From Enchytraeus crypticus (Eukaryota; Annelida; Clitellata; Enchytraeida; Enchytraeidae): a stretch of 64,000 bases of DNA. The notes beneath the pieces were generated by a model. The model was not told the DNA's origin and made no database searches. It saw only the letters and a list, made by a program, of their open reading frames with translations. Both the position numbers and the translations under genes were made by a program. Shown here piece after piece: positions 26,480 to 46,300 of this stretch. How positions within the stretch are numbered: the first letter of the stretch is position 1; each line of letters begins with the position of its first letter. The stretch lies in assembly GCA_905160935.1 (NCBI GenBank), contig CAJHZI010000572.1, forward strand, positions 1 through 64,000, given 5' to 3'.

Positions 26480-27925
26480 AATAATACTTTGGGCTTCAGT
26501 TGAATCGTACCAAGTGCGAAGTCATAACATCAGTTTGCAAATCTCCGGGTAACACAGTTTTGTCATCCTTTGTGCCAATGGGCCTATCCCATAGTACACT
26601 ACTCGGCGCGCCACTCTCTGGAGAAGAAGCTACTACCACCGCTTTATCTAGTCGCTTGGAGGATCCCAAACGTACAGCATCGCGCTATCCGCTCATGATG
26701 CTTTGACAATCCTTCGCTTTTCATTAAGTGCACCTAAACTTATGCACATTCTGCGCTCTAGTCCGAGCTTCTCTCATCCGCGGCTGTTAGACTACGATGA
26801 GGCTCTTAGGCAAAGCTTGTGCGCCGTTATCAACGCATATTTGTCTGATTTGCAGTGGCAGCAAGCCAGTCTACCGGTGAGCAAGGGTGGTCTTGGAATT
26901 CGCCTTGCTTCCCATATCGCGCCTTCAGCCTTCTTGGCATCAGCAATGGGAACGAGGCAGTTGCAAGACGCCATCCTTCACAAGTGCTCCCTTTCTGCCG
27001 ATATATCCATTGACGTGCGTTGTCAGTTTGGTCCAAAAGTCTCACATCCAGTGCTCCACCTTCTACCTCAATCTGTAACCATAAATCATGGGACCGTCCT
27101 ATAGTGGATCAGATTTACAACAGTCTGTTAGAATCCCAATCAAATGCAGAAGACAGAGCACGACTCCTAGCTGTATCAACCAAAAGAAGCAGCGACTGGC
27201 TTCACGCACTCCCTGTTAATTTTTGTGGGCTTTTTTAGACAATGAAGCAATTCGAGTAGCCGTTAGTTTCCGTTTAGGGGCGAAAACTTGCGAGCCTCAA
27301 ATGTGCCCCTGTGGTCATGAAGTCGACGCTTTAGGTCTCCACGGCCTCTCCAGCAAACGCAGCTCAGGTAGAATGTCTCGCCATCACAATTTAAATTGTG
27401 ATGGCGAGACATTCTAGAGCAGGCATCCCTTCCTCTAAGGAACCAAGTGGATTGTCCAGTTCACCCGGCAAGCGCCCGGACGGCATGACTTTAGTGCCCT
27501 GGTGCAAAGGTAAATGTGCCGTATGGGACGTCACGGTCATTGACACTATGGCAAACTCCTACATGAATACGACTTCGGTCATAGCTGGTGGAGCTGCTGT
27601 TAATGCCGGCTCTTGGAAATTTGATAAATACCGTGATCTGTCCTTAGGATATGAAGTTGTTCCGGTGGCCATTGAAACCATGGGCCCTATGAATCCCGAA
27701 GGAGTTGACTTTATTAATGGCATAGGCAGACTTATTGCAGAGCAAACCGGCGATAAGCGAAAGACCTCTTTTCTTTGGCAAAGGCTCTCCATGACTTTAC
27801 AAAGATTTAACGCAGTCTGCTTCAGCAATTCTTTTAAGACGATTGATGACCTCGAGTAGCCGGGCGGCGATTCAGCACGTATTGCTTGAATCGTTTTTAA
27901 CAGACCCCAGGTTCTTTACACCGGG
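26480..27925 (+). mobile_element. Retroelement ORF remnant (RT C-terminal region)
   Basis: Three overlapping frames show a C-terminal retroelement protein region: PKLMHILRSSPSF..HPRLLDYDEALR and QASLPVSKGGLGIRLA (26703-27104), a CxCG...GLHGLSS zinc motif (27300-27345), and KRPDGMTLVPW, WDVTVIDTMANSY and VETMGPMNPEGVDF (27398-27859). Such segments occur at the C terminus of unclassified non-LTR-like RT proteins of invertebrates. Frames are broken and a perfect 48-bp palindrome interrupts the protein at 27369-27416. The class is uncertain. Confidence 0.65.
27369..27416. repeat. 48-bp perfect palindrome
   Basis: 24-bp arms meet without a spacer at TTTAAA (27390-27395). The left arm continues the retroelement coding frame; the right arm is its exact reverse complement. 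Confidence 0.95.
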
Positions 27926-28385
27926 GTAAAAAAAATAATAATAACAACAATTAGAGTGCTAGAGTCATCAATGACAACATCGAGCACTATTGAGACAAAA
28001 TCAAACCGGCGAGCAAAAAAGGTCCAAAAACGGTGCAAATTCCAAAATCCAGATAATCAGTCCAAAGTGTATATATATGCCTATGTATATAGGCCTAATT
28101 ATATTTAATATTATATTATTTGTGTGTAGCACACTGATTAGCATCAAGTTTTCATTGTGGCCCTCATTAGAAAAAAATTCAACACGCTGATCTAGATAGA
28201 GAAATTTTTAACGAAACAAAGCTCTCGATTGCCTGATATTTAGCTGTAAGCATTTCATAATTATTCTTAGTCACGATTGTAAGATGAATAAGTCAGTCAT
28301 TCGAACAACGGCAATATAAATATGGCCCGACATTTGACTAAGCATTTTAGATTGACAGCTGTTCTCTTCAATAATGAGAGACAGG
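27926..28385. promoter_or_regulatory. Upstream region of kringle gene C
   Basis: Non-coding. The last 30 bases (GACAGCTGTTCTCTTCAATAA before the ATG) resemble the leader of the other copies. The rest is unlike either A/D or B/E. Confidence 0.4.
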
Positions 28386-35168
<6,783 letters not shown>

Positions 35169-35187
35169 TAATGTTCCGTAGAACTCT

Positions 35188-35290
35188 TTGTGGCGCAGTG
35201 GTAAAGAGCTCGCTTCCTGAACGAGAGGTCGCTAGTATGATGCTGCGTAGAGACGTTGGATTTGCTCTTCCGAGGGGCTCACTACTTTTT
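35188..35290 (+). mobile_element. tRNA-like SINE head
   Basis: TGGCGCAGTGGTAAAGAGCT (A-box-like) and GGTCGCTAGTATGATGCTGC (a decayed B box) at tRNA-like spacing, just after the gene C stop codon. Confidence 0.5.
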
Positions 35291-36110
35291 CTATTCTTAT
35301 TCTATTTTATTATTTATAACAGCAAACAGAACAGACTTGTAGAAACGAATTAAATCGTTTTAAAAACTCAAGTAGAGGTATGCGTGAAACGGAAATAATG
35401 GTCCATTAACACGGCAGTTACATATTCCTCAATTTTGATATATGAACGGAGCATCAAACCATCTTAGAGTCAACTAATTAAAGATCAGCTGTGCGATACA
35501 AATTGCAATAAAAGTATAATTTCAAAATTATATTCAAAAAAATGTAGTAGTGTAAAATTTTTATGTATATATACTTGATTCACGAATTCTTAAAATTGTA
35601 ATAACATCAAGTACAGTTAACTCATATTTAAACAGATCAATCTAGGAAGATTCATCAGCGTGTCGATGGCAACATATTCCACGCTTTAATAGACCTGTTC
35701 TTAAAATATCCCTGTTGTTCAGAAAGTAAGTCATGTAAAGAGAGGCGCCATTATTGCGAGTCACCCCAGATTTTAACATAAAGAATTCAGCGGCTAGAAG
35801 GTCAATAAGTTTGCTTAATATTTTGTAATAACATTATTATAAAATATCAGATTAATAAATCAGATTTAAGTCTCCTAAGTTCAAGAGTTTCAACGCCAAC
35901 AATTTCAAGCCTCTGAGAGTAGGAGAGATCCTTTAAACCATGAAAAAATTTGGTGAAATGGCTTTGAACAGACTCCAAGAGATCGATTTCCAGCTTTTGT
36001 AAGGACACCAAATGCTCAAGCAGTATTCTAGAATGAGTCTGACATTCATAGTAAATGCCTAAAACAGTAAAGCTCTATTTCTAGTTTTAAAGAAATTTAG
36101 GTTGATGGCC
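35291..36110 (-). mobile_element. LINE 3' fragment, antisense
   Basis: On the minus strand 35880-36060 reads like the RT C terminus (SLQKLEIDLLESVQSHFTK, GLKDLSYSQRLEIVGVETLE). The 3' tail is an ATTTT-rich stretch at 35290-35320. Confidence 0.65.
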
Positions 36111-36189
36111 GATTATGATAATGCAATAATATTAATGTCATCCACAATTTTAGATAAACCCACTTAGCTATTAGCATTCATCACTTAAT

Positions 36190-36712
36190 CAGCTACAAAT
36201 CTTTCACCCTTCAGCAGTTTACCTCCGATTTTTAATCCATCTTCAATGTTATCCATTGCTTCCATCATCATTGCTTTAACATAAATGTTAAATAGAAGTA
36301 AATGGAAACATAAAACAGCCTTGACTCACCTTCATATCCCCCCTTCTTTTGATAACCGGTGAACTTTGAAAATTGCCTCTAGGTTCATGTACAGATTCAT
36401 AATTAATCGTCTATCTCCTCAGTCCACTTTAACTTCTCCCCAAATTCCCAACATCTTCACCATGTTTACCTTGTCAAAAACTTTATCAGATGTACAAAAC
36501 ATAAAAATCTCATTTCCTTTCTCTAAACTACGTTCACAAATGACTGGCATTACACTTGTAGCTTCTCCCGTATAGCATCCTTTTATAAATCCAAACTGTT
36601 GTTTGCCTAATATCGTTTGTGCCATTTCGCTTCTTATCAAATATTTTAAAATAAAGGTTTTAAATAAGTAGAACCTGAAGGTTTCCTTCATGATTAAAAT
36701 TAAGTTACTCAA
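36190..36712 (-). mobile_element. LINE RT core fragment, antisense
   Basis: Minus frame 36419-36712 shows KYLIRSEMAQTILGKQQFGF, KGCYTGEATSVMPVICERSL and KVFDKVNMVKML, equal to the QFGFRKG..T and KAFD.V blocks of endonuclease-RT LINEs. The D of the first catalytic motif is replaced (TSDKVFDKV). The fragment is inactive. Confidence 0.72.
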
Positions 36713-37390
36713 GATTGAAAGTCATCATTGGAGGTAAATATGAGTATCAAAATTCCAATGAATAGTGACAATTCTGAAAACAACTTATTATTCAAGTAAA
36801 ATTTCAATTTCAAGTAAAATTAACATTTTCAAATATTAAATTGAGAAACTTTTCATTTAAATAAGAATTCCGATGTGTATTTGAGTCAGGAACTGGAACG
36901 GGTTGCTGGGAAAATGAACATAGGGAATCTCTGAATATTCCGCAGCATGGATTAACACAATGTCAGCCATATTTACAGTCTGAGAGAAACTCAGGACATG
37001 TATGCAGTATGACATGTGGTTGTTTTATTCACGATGTATGAGAGCAATTGTTCGATTGTAGACTCTATTCTTAGGCTTGTTTGAATTATTAAATTTTTAA
37101 AATTAAATTTCGTTAGCATATCTTCGAGTTGGTGTTGTGACATAAATTTCTTTGTTGCAGTGTTCCAGGCTAAGACGAATTCTGTGCAGTTATATATCTT
37201 ATATAAATTATCTTAAATATAATTTTTCGGATAGAATCTTTGGCACTTGCAGGAGAAGTCTGACATAGCCATTTAAACTTGTAGATCACTAAGACCGTTA
37301 CGAACTAGGGGCAAAAATACTTAAGTGCAGTCCTAGTTTAGATTGACATTAATTCTCTTCAATATAGACAGACTAACTTATATACAGAGG
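36713..37390. promoter_or_regulatory. Upstream region of kringle gene D
   Basis: Collinear with the region upstream of gene A (4560-5513). Conserved segments include GAACTGGAACG, AGAGCAATGGTTCGATTG-like, AGGAGAAATTACATG-like and the leader TTCTCTTCAATA before the ATG. No gene. Confidence 0.55.
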
Positions 37391-40300
37391 ATGAAACTAC
37401 CGGCATTGGTTGCAATTGCTATCTATTCCACATGTCAAGGTAATTTTGTTAGCTTAGTACGTAATTTTAGGAAGCAAGACTCTCACATTTTTTAATGTAA
37501 TGGTTATCAAAACGGCCTGTATTTGATTTTTGAGATGTGAAACCATATCTTGCCCTTAGAGCTTAGAGAGTAAAATTTCTGACATTCAAAGGACTGGTAA
37601 CATGGATAATTAATTAAATAAACTCTCTTATGGTAAAACATATTCTTTTGGAATCGATTGACATAATCGCATATCATTGTTTCACTGTAATGTATTTCTA
37701 GAATCACTTTCTTATACAATGAGTATGGTAGTTACGGAACGAGAAACAGAGTTAAAATGCAGTACCTGCTGATTCGCAGTCGGACGTCTAACGGATGAGT
37801 CTAAGGATTCGGATTTGATTTCACACATTTATTGGCTTACGCTTAATTTGTTATTCAATTAATAATTAATAAAATATTTCAACGAGAGCTTCAATCTTTT
37901 ATTACATGCACTGCGTAGTTGCCGGTACATCAGGCCCAACGCTCTGTAAGAATACGATAAACGGTCAGGAGTATCAGGGAACAGTAAATGTCTCTATCAA
38001 CGGTATTACGTGTCAAGTCTGGGACAGCGATTATCCTACTCTTCTGGTAATGGTTCCCTGGCTTGGATTCTATTATCCGGAAGGAGATGAAAAGAAAGCA
38101 AAGAATTACTGCAGGAATCCGGACAATAAATTCGGAGGACCCTATTGCTTCACTATGGATCCAAAGGTCAAATGGGAACTCTGTAACATATCTCTGTGCA
38201 GTAAGTTATATGAAAGTTGATATCTATCATGTTGATTTTATTTAATACTAAGAATTAAAAAATATACAAAATTAATAAGAAAGAACCTATGTACTGTATG
38301 TATATTTATGCATGTAACTTGTGTATTAAGTTTTAATAATTGTTATGCCATTGAACAAAATATTTATCACAAACCTAAACTGAATACTTAGCAAAAATAA
38401 ATCTTTCATTTATACTTATAATATGAATCTTTAAGCAGTACCCGTATTCATAGCTAATGAAAAGTAATTAATCTTCAAGGGTTATGCAGTACCTCTTTTT
38501 GAGATGGGAATTTTATGAATTTTCAGATTTCTGTTCCGTAAAGTTCGTTGAAAATGAAAGTTCGGTTCGGGTTAGGTTAGCATGACTATTTGAGAGTTTG
38601 GTTCGGTTCGGTTTGTTGAAAATGAAGTTCGGTTCGGTTCGGGTTCAGTTAGCAGTTGACAATTTAAGAGGTTCGGTTCAGCATCCTTCTAACAAGGGTT
38701 CGGGTTCGGCTTGCTTTCCACCTCACAAGAGTTCGATTCGGGTTCGAAATGGTTTGGTTTGGATACTGTTGCAATTGTTTAACATTACTTGTAATAAACA
38801 TGGATATGATAAACATTTAAAAATCATTTGTGGTAAATGTGCTTTAAAAATGCATAAAGTCATAATAACTGCCACATTTTACACATGCGTAAAAATATGA
38901 CAATGAAGAAAGAGAGAAGTGGTATTTATTCCTGTCTTCGTCTTCAGTGCACTGCCAAGTGGCAGGTTCAAGGCACATATTCATACTCAAAGTCTACCTT
39001 CTCGCTCCATAATAGCACTCCCTAGATCAACAAGTTAATCCATTCACAAAGTTTATGTCTTATCCATACCTTATGTAGCCTATAACTTGGGAAAAGTATG
39101 GCATCTGAGGTGGTTTCCCGTTGCTTCCTCCGTTAGATGGATTAATTACCAATAATCCTGGGCGAAAATATTTCATGGTGAGGTGGGTCCCCTCTTGCCA
39201 TCCTCAGCTCCTGCTTTTGTCACCTCCTCCGCACACGCAGCAGATTGTTTGTTTCCCTCTGTTCCTGTATATCTCTTAAAATATTAAAATATTGTCAGTT
39301 GACCAACAAACATTCGTAAAATAGATGTTTAGCACTATTACTGTATCTGAAATATTCTCCTTGATTATAACCAGCAAATAGAATGCTTCATCAATCTAAA
39401 AATAAATTTTGTCACTAGGCCTATAAATTAGAAACGTTTATAATTAAGAGGATATGTCTTGGCTAAAATTTGATTCAATATTTCAGAGACAAAGTGCAAT
39501 TTAGTAACATAAAAATGTCAAATAAGGACGATTTGATAAAAACGTGTACTTCCATAGAAAAATGACCATAATATATACCGTTTGCTCTCAACTGAACCAG
39601 TAATAAACTTCATAATTTACCATAGGGTTTTAAATTTGAAACTCTCAGGTCAATTATGAACTTACGAAAATAGTTATTAAAATTAATGAACTATTTTCTT
39701 GGCAAAATTATTTTCTCCAGATAGCCTTACCAGTAGTAGGATTATTGGGGGGCTAGGACAAAATGATATTCAAGGCAAAGTTATGCATAAAATTTAGCTC
39801 AAATCAATATTTAGCCTTGTCTTGCCTTGAATGATCCATACTCAAATGTTTATGAATAATTTAAGCACACCCCAGCCTTAAAAATGGCTAATTTCAATTT
39901 TAGCTTTCATGCTAGACGATGGTCCTGAAGTTTAAGCACAGCCCGGCCTTATAGCCTAGCTCAATTCTATATTTAGCCTAGCTCTACCTTCAAGTAAATA
40001 GGAATTTTCCATTCATTAGTTTCTTGCTCAAGTGACCTTGAAAACTTTCCATGACTCATAATCATTTGACCGAGAATAGAAACTAATGGAAAAACCCAGT
40101 TTCTATTCAACTATAAATAGCTCGTTACGCAACAACCAAATGACAATGAGTCATCGCAGTGCGGTAAGCAGGATGTAAAGACCTACAGTTTTGCTTCGTC
40201 AGCATATTGACGAGCTAATCCTGTTTCAATAGTAAATATACTATTAAAACTTTCATTTAACCATTGTAAATTTATAGCAGCCATCAACAATCCTACCATC

Positions 40301-43300
40301 GTTTATAATAAAGAACTTTGTATAATGTTTAGTTTCTTTAGCAGCTTCATATGTCGACTTGAATTCCACAACTTCACCAGTGAGTGTGTTTTCCAATCTC
40401 ACAGGTCTAGGATTATTTCTTATAGTCTTCAAGTACTCATACCTTAGGCCTATATCCTTGTTAGGATCAACTTCTTTTGGCGGATATTTTCTAGGTCTTC
40501 CTCTTTTTCTTGTTTTCTTATCTTCGTCTCTCACTTCTTCAAGCTTCACTTCGGCGGTTGAGTCTTTCATTTTATATACGCAAGATAATTTATTTAAATG
40601 AAAATCAATTAAAAAAAATCATAGTTACTTTAAAAAATTTGTTGATATAAAAAATGACAGACACAGTAGATGGCACTTCGCTTTCAAGTAAACTGAAAGC
40701 ATTTTTAATTAGAAAGCTTGAAGAAAGGCAAACAGTTGTTAAAAAACTAAAGCGAAAGCGAAAGATTGTAAAAACACTTTCCTACACTACCGCGGTAGCT
40801 TCGATTGTAATTTCCGCAGTGCTAGCTGCAACTGCTACAGCTGTTGTAATCCCACCTGTTGCTATAATAGTGTTATCCACTACAAGCGGTATATTGACAG
40901 CCTTCGCCAATAAATTCAATTTTCAAGCTAAAAGTAATAAACTAAATACAGAAATTGAAAAACTGAATAAGCTCAATGATAGATTTGACTTTGTAGTCAG
41001 CTGTAATGGAAATCTAACGGAGGCATCCTACAATCAGATCATTTCTGAATTCACATAAGAAAATTTGTTAATACATTTATTAACGAATTTAACGATAGCG
41101 TTAATATCCAAGTCAAACGCCTTTTTGCTCACTTAATATTACAATCTGCTTCAGTAGCTCACTGCTAAAATATACAATACCTAAATCGAGAATTAATAGA
41201 TTCTTTTGTACCAAGAGATCCAAATCTTGATTTTGTCTTTGTGGATCACAATGTTTAACAAATCTATTTATTATTTTACGACATTTTTTTACAATTAAGA
41301 TCCTTTCTTCTGGCATAGCTGCCAGTAATTTAGCTCGAATCAAAGCATTTTTAAATGTAATGAATTGATGAACATTTAGTTCCTGAATAATGTGTATAAT
41401 GATATTTTTCAGATCATTCATGTAAATAAAATGTGTAAATTCGGGGAGCAACTCCACATCCTCTAGTTGTGAGAATATCGATAGTATGCTCTTTACTCGA
41501 GAATATATTGCAAGAAACTTTGACTTGTAACTCGTAAGGTCTGGAAAGATTTTAAAAAGTTCAGTCAGATGGTCAGCCACCTTTATCAAATTTTCATTTG
41601 TAATTTCGTCGTTTTGAGTTGATATTAGCAAAAACACTTTGTCAAAATTTCTAGCTTCTTGCATTTTCCAAAGGAGATCATTTTGAAGTTCAGTCATTCT
41701 GTTCGGTATGTCAGTATTAACATGGCGACCCAGTGAATCAATATCTTCGTTTAATTTTATAAATTTCTCATCACAATACCTCTTTGTAATGACATCAGCG
41801 TCATTTTCAGGAGGGTGTTTAACATAAGTGATACGATTATTATTCATATATAAACTACCAGTCATGGAATCACCATTAATGTGTACCATGCGTTTCCTAA
41901 TTTCCGATTCAGCGTGTGCGATCAATTTCCGACAATAATTCTTACTAATGGCGTCACTGTCTTGTTCAGGTTCTTTAACATTAGTTATACGATTGTTGCT
42001 CATATTAATGTCTCCATTCATTGAACCACCATTCACACTGAGTTTCGTATCAATATTTTTTTGTATAGCAATGTCATTAGCAACTACGTTTTGTTCTACT
42101 TCTTTTAGGATGTCTACTCTTAAATTTTTAGCAAACTCGTTAACATAAAGATCGCAGTACTCCTTTGTGACAACATCCGCATCCGTTTCAGGAGGATGTT
42201 TAACGTTTAAAATTCTATTGTTGCTCATATTAATGTCTCCGGTGATATCTCCTCCAGTTTTGTCAAGTTTGATACTGTCGAGTTTATCAACTAGCTTGAC
42301 AATTGGCCTGAAAACTGAGTCTACATGCTCCATCAAATCACCAGTTGTTGAATGCGATTTGCCACCAGTTTTCGATATAGTACTCATTTTATAATAAAAA
42401 TTTAAATGTTATATAAAAATGTCAAAGTATACAAACTACGGTGTAACGTTGACTAAAGGTCAGGTCCAAAAACTAAAGAGCGCGTGCGATCATGATAGAG
42501 AGGTTAAAATACGAATATTAAAAAAGAATTTGTCGGGTAATACGAATCTTCCTCTCACCCAAACTCAAATTAATAAAATTAAAAAGGCTACATCTGGAAT
42601 AGAATTGTGTCTGAGTAGAGCACAATTAAAGTACATGGAAAAGAATGGAGGATTTCTGCCGTTGTTGGCAGCAGCCATTCCCGCCATCGTGGGAGCTATA
42701 GGTGGATTGGCAGGTGGAATTAGCTCGGCAGTGAATTCGACTAGACAGACAAATGAATTGAAGAGACATAATCAAGAATTGGAAAACATAACCAAGCAAC
42801 AACTCGGCGCAGGCTTAATCAGCGACGCAATAGCTCCAATCCCTGTTATAGGTAAAACGCTATCAAATGCGTTGAAGAAATTTGGACTCGGTGGATGCGT
42901 CAAGAATTTGAAAGGAGCCAAGTGGGGTAATGGATTGTATTTGGAAAGAGGCGGATCAGGAGTTTTTTTAGCCAGACAGGGGGAGGTGTAAACTTCCCCC
43001 AATTTCTAAAATCATTCAAAACCATCAAACCGCTAAGTAACTTTGATATTATAGAAAAATGCAAAGAGCTAAAAATTCCAAATTTCAAAGGTGTATTCAT
43101 GCGGGACGAGCTAAATGGATTAGCAAGTAACAACGAATGTTTAATTCTTAATATAGACGATAGCGAAGGAGACGGAACACACTGGACATTTTTGTATAGT
43201 AATGATGGTAAATGTTTATACTTTGACAGTTACGGTTTCATACCTCCATTAGAAGTTCAGAATTATTGCAAAGATAAGGAAAGTTATTATAATACATTCA

Positions 43301-46300
43301 AAATTCAAGCACCGAACGAAGTCATCTGCGGTCATTACTGCATTTACGTGCTTTATAAACTGAATAATGGATCTAAATTTACCGATATATTAAATGAATT
43401 ATACGAGAGAAACAATTTAAAATAATGACCAATACATAAAATGGTAGACTTGAATACTAACTATTCGAAAATTTATCAAAAAATTTACGGTAGCAACTAT
43501 GAGAGCAAGCATCACGATATATTTCCTAAAAATATATTTATGATACTAGCTGGCAGCACCGGTTGTGGTAAGACAAATCTAATGATGAACTTTATTATGA
43601 AAAAATTAGTGCATTACGACGATATCATGGTGTACACAATGACACCCGATCAAGATGCTTATAAATACCTTCGAGATTGTAATGATGTAGTTAAAAAGAA
43701 ATCTAAATCAGGTAAAGATATTGTTACTTTTCACAACCCAGATGATGGAATTGCTCATCCTTCGGAACTCGATGCAAGTAAAACACATGTTGTAATATTT
43801 GATGACGTCATGAATGAAGATCAGAAAGTCATGACAGAGTATTTTTGTCAAGGTAGACACAACAACGCGAATGTATTCTACTTATGTCAGAGCATACATA
43901 AACTGAAAAAACATGGCATACGTCAAAATGCCAATATTTTTATTTTATTTCAGCATGATGAGAAGTCGTTGAAGTATTTTTATGAAACACACGTATCGGG
44001 AGATATGTCATTTAAAGAGTTTGAAAAAATCTGCAATGAAGCGTGGGCAAGAAAGCATGGATATATTGCAATAAATCTGTGGGAAGATCCTGATTGTGGA
44101 CGATATTTGTTAAATTACAATAAAATGTATATACCTCAAAAATACCTAAAAATACATAATAATACCTAAAAATACCTAAAGATACCTAAAAATATCTAAA
44201 AATACATAATAATACATAATAATACCTAAAAATACCTAAAAATACCTAAAAATACCTAAAAATACATAATAAAAAATTTATGTGTCTAATAAAATGATGA
44301 AAGAGTTTGATATTAACCGGTTTACAAAAGCCAAGAACGAAGCCAAACAAATGTTTCGGAATGAGAAACTTGGTAATCAACAGGCATATGAGAGTCAAGC
44401 AAAGTTGTTCAAACCGTTAATTGATACTACGAGGGAAACGGCTCAAATTCTAGAACAAAAGATTGTCGACAACAAGCAAAACTTGAGTGATATTTTAGTT
44501 CCCTTTACTAATCAATTGATGCGTTCAAATGATCAAAGAGAGGCTATACAGGCAATGCCATTTTATGATTCCCCAATTCCTGAACGAGAATCCACGCCAA
44601 GGAGGGATCCTTTAATTATTAATTTAGACAAGAATCTCAATGAAAGTGATCGAGAGAATCTAGAACTACTCGACCTGAAACTTCCTAGTGAAGTGTACGA
44701 AAACAACGAAATTGAAGCAACATTAAAGGAGATTCAAACGCGTAATAGACGAATAGGGCAGTACTTGGGAAGTAACAGTAAAAAGACAGAGGGTGAGAAA
44801 AAAATATGCGAGTCTCAACAGAAAACACTAGAGAAGTACAAGAGCATATTAACAAAGGCAAAAGCAGGGAGTGAGCTCTTGGGTGAAGGACTGAAGAATA
44901 AGAAGAAAAAGAAAACGCTGGTTCAACAAAAGCGTGGTAGAGGCAGGCCTAAAACAGACCAGGTTATAATTTATGAAAGCTCAGATCAATTGGTTCGTCT
45001 ATTGAATGAAAATGTAGCAGCTCTACAAGCTGGAAACACTGGAGTGTATAATACCGCAGTTAGCATTTTGGATGAGTTATTAAGAATTAGAGTAATCACC
45101 AAAGGGTTGTACGATGTTATATATAAAAACCATTTCGAAGTTCTCTAAAATATCCAATTTAAAAATTTAATCCTGTCATTAAAAAATGGCGAAATTAACT
45201 CTGTCGAGCACGTCAACAGATTTTACTACATATCTGCACCCTCCAATAAGATTGGATTGTGATAGAAAGTATGAAGTAGCATTTATATCTCTGATGACGT
45301 ATAATACAATTCCAAACATCACAGAAGTCAACAATAAATTTAAATATTCCACCGACGGCGGAAGTACTTGGAAAATAATCATGCTTTCAAAAGGTGCTTA
45401 CGAATTAAAAGATATTAACGCTACGATTCAAAGAGAAATGCGAGAAAACGGCGACTACGATGCAATTAATGAAAAATATTATATAAACATAAGTCATTTA
45501 ATTTTCAAGACAATTTTGACTATATCAGATGAAAAGTACATGGTTGATTTCAGACTGGAAAATTCAATAGGGCCTACTCTTGGCTTCACCAATGAAAACG
45601 TCTGCTTATCACAAGGAATTCATCTATCTACAAATATAATAGATATAGAAAAAGTCAATTCGATACAAGTCCATTGCGATATTGCTACTGGGAACTATCT
45701 TAATAGCAATAAATCTAATGTGATACATACATTCACACAGAGAGTAAATCCAGGCTATAAAATCATAGAGAATCCTACTCCTGAATTGATATTTTTACCA
45801 ATAGTTCACAGAGGTGAAATTGATAGTATAAAACTGTGGCTGACCGATCAAGACAACAAACTTATCGATCTGATGGGTGAAAGAATTACTGTAGTATTAC
45901 TAATTAGAGAAAAAATCTAATTTAAAAATATATTGTATTTAGTAAAAATGATTGTCAAAGAGAAATGCAAAGCATACCGTTCAAAACAAACTCTGGTACA
46001 TGGACGGGGATTTGTTGATACACTGAAAGATGTGGGTTCGTACGTCTATCAGAATAAAGATTTAATTGCAAAGCCAATGCTAGGAGCAGTAGGTGATATT
46101 GCTGCATTCGGAATGACAGAGGCTAGTAAAGCACTCATTAGAAAGATAGCAGCCGAAAAAAGCAAAAATAGTCAGCTAACTCCAGAATCAGAGCAGATAC
46201 TAGAACAATTAAGAAAATCAGGCAGTGGATTAAAACGATTTTAGTTTAAAATATTTGGTTAAATTTACACCAAAGGTGGTGTAAATTTGAAGTCAGTTTG

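Noticed and set aside
38598-38900. Open frame over the GGTTCGG repeat (also 54608-54832)
   Set aside because: Low-complexity translation without conserved features.
43099-43425. Protease starting at the ATG at 43099
   Set aside because: It would remove conserved N-terminal residues that are encoded in frame upstream, and no TATAAAATG motif precedes it.
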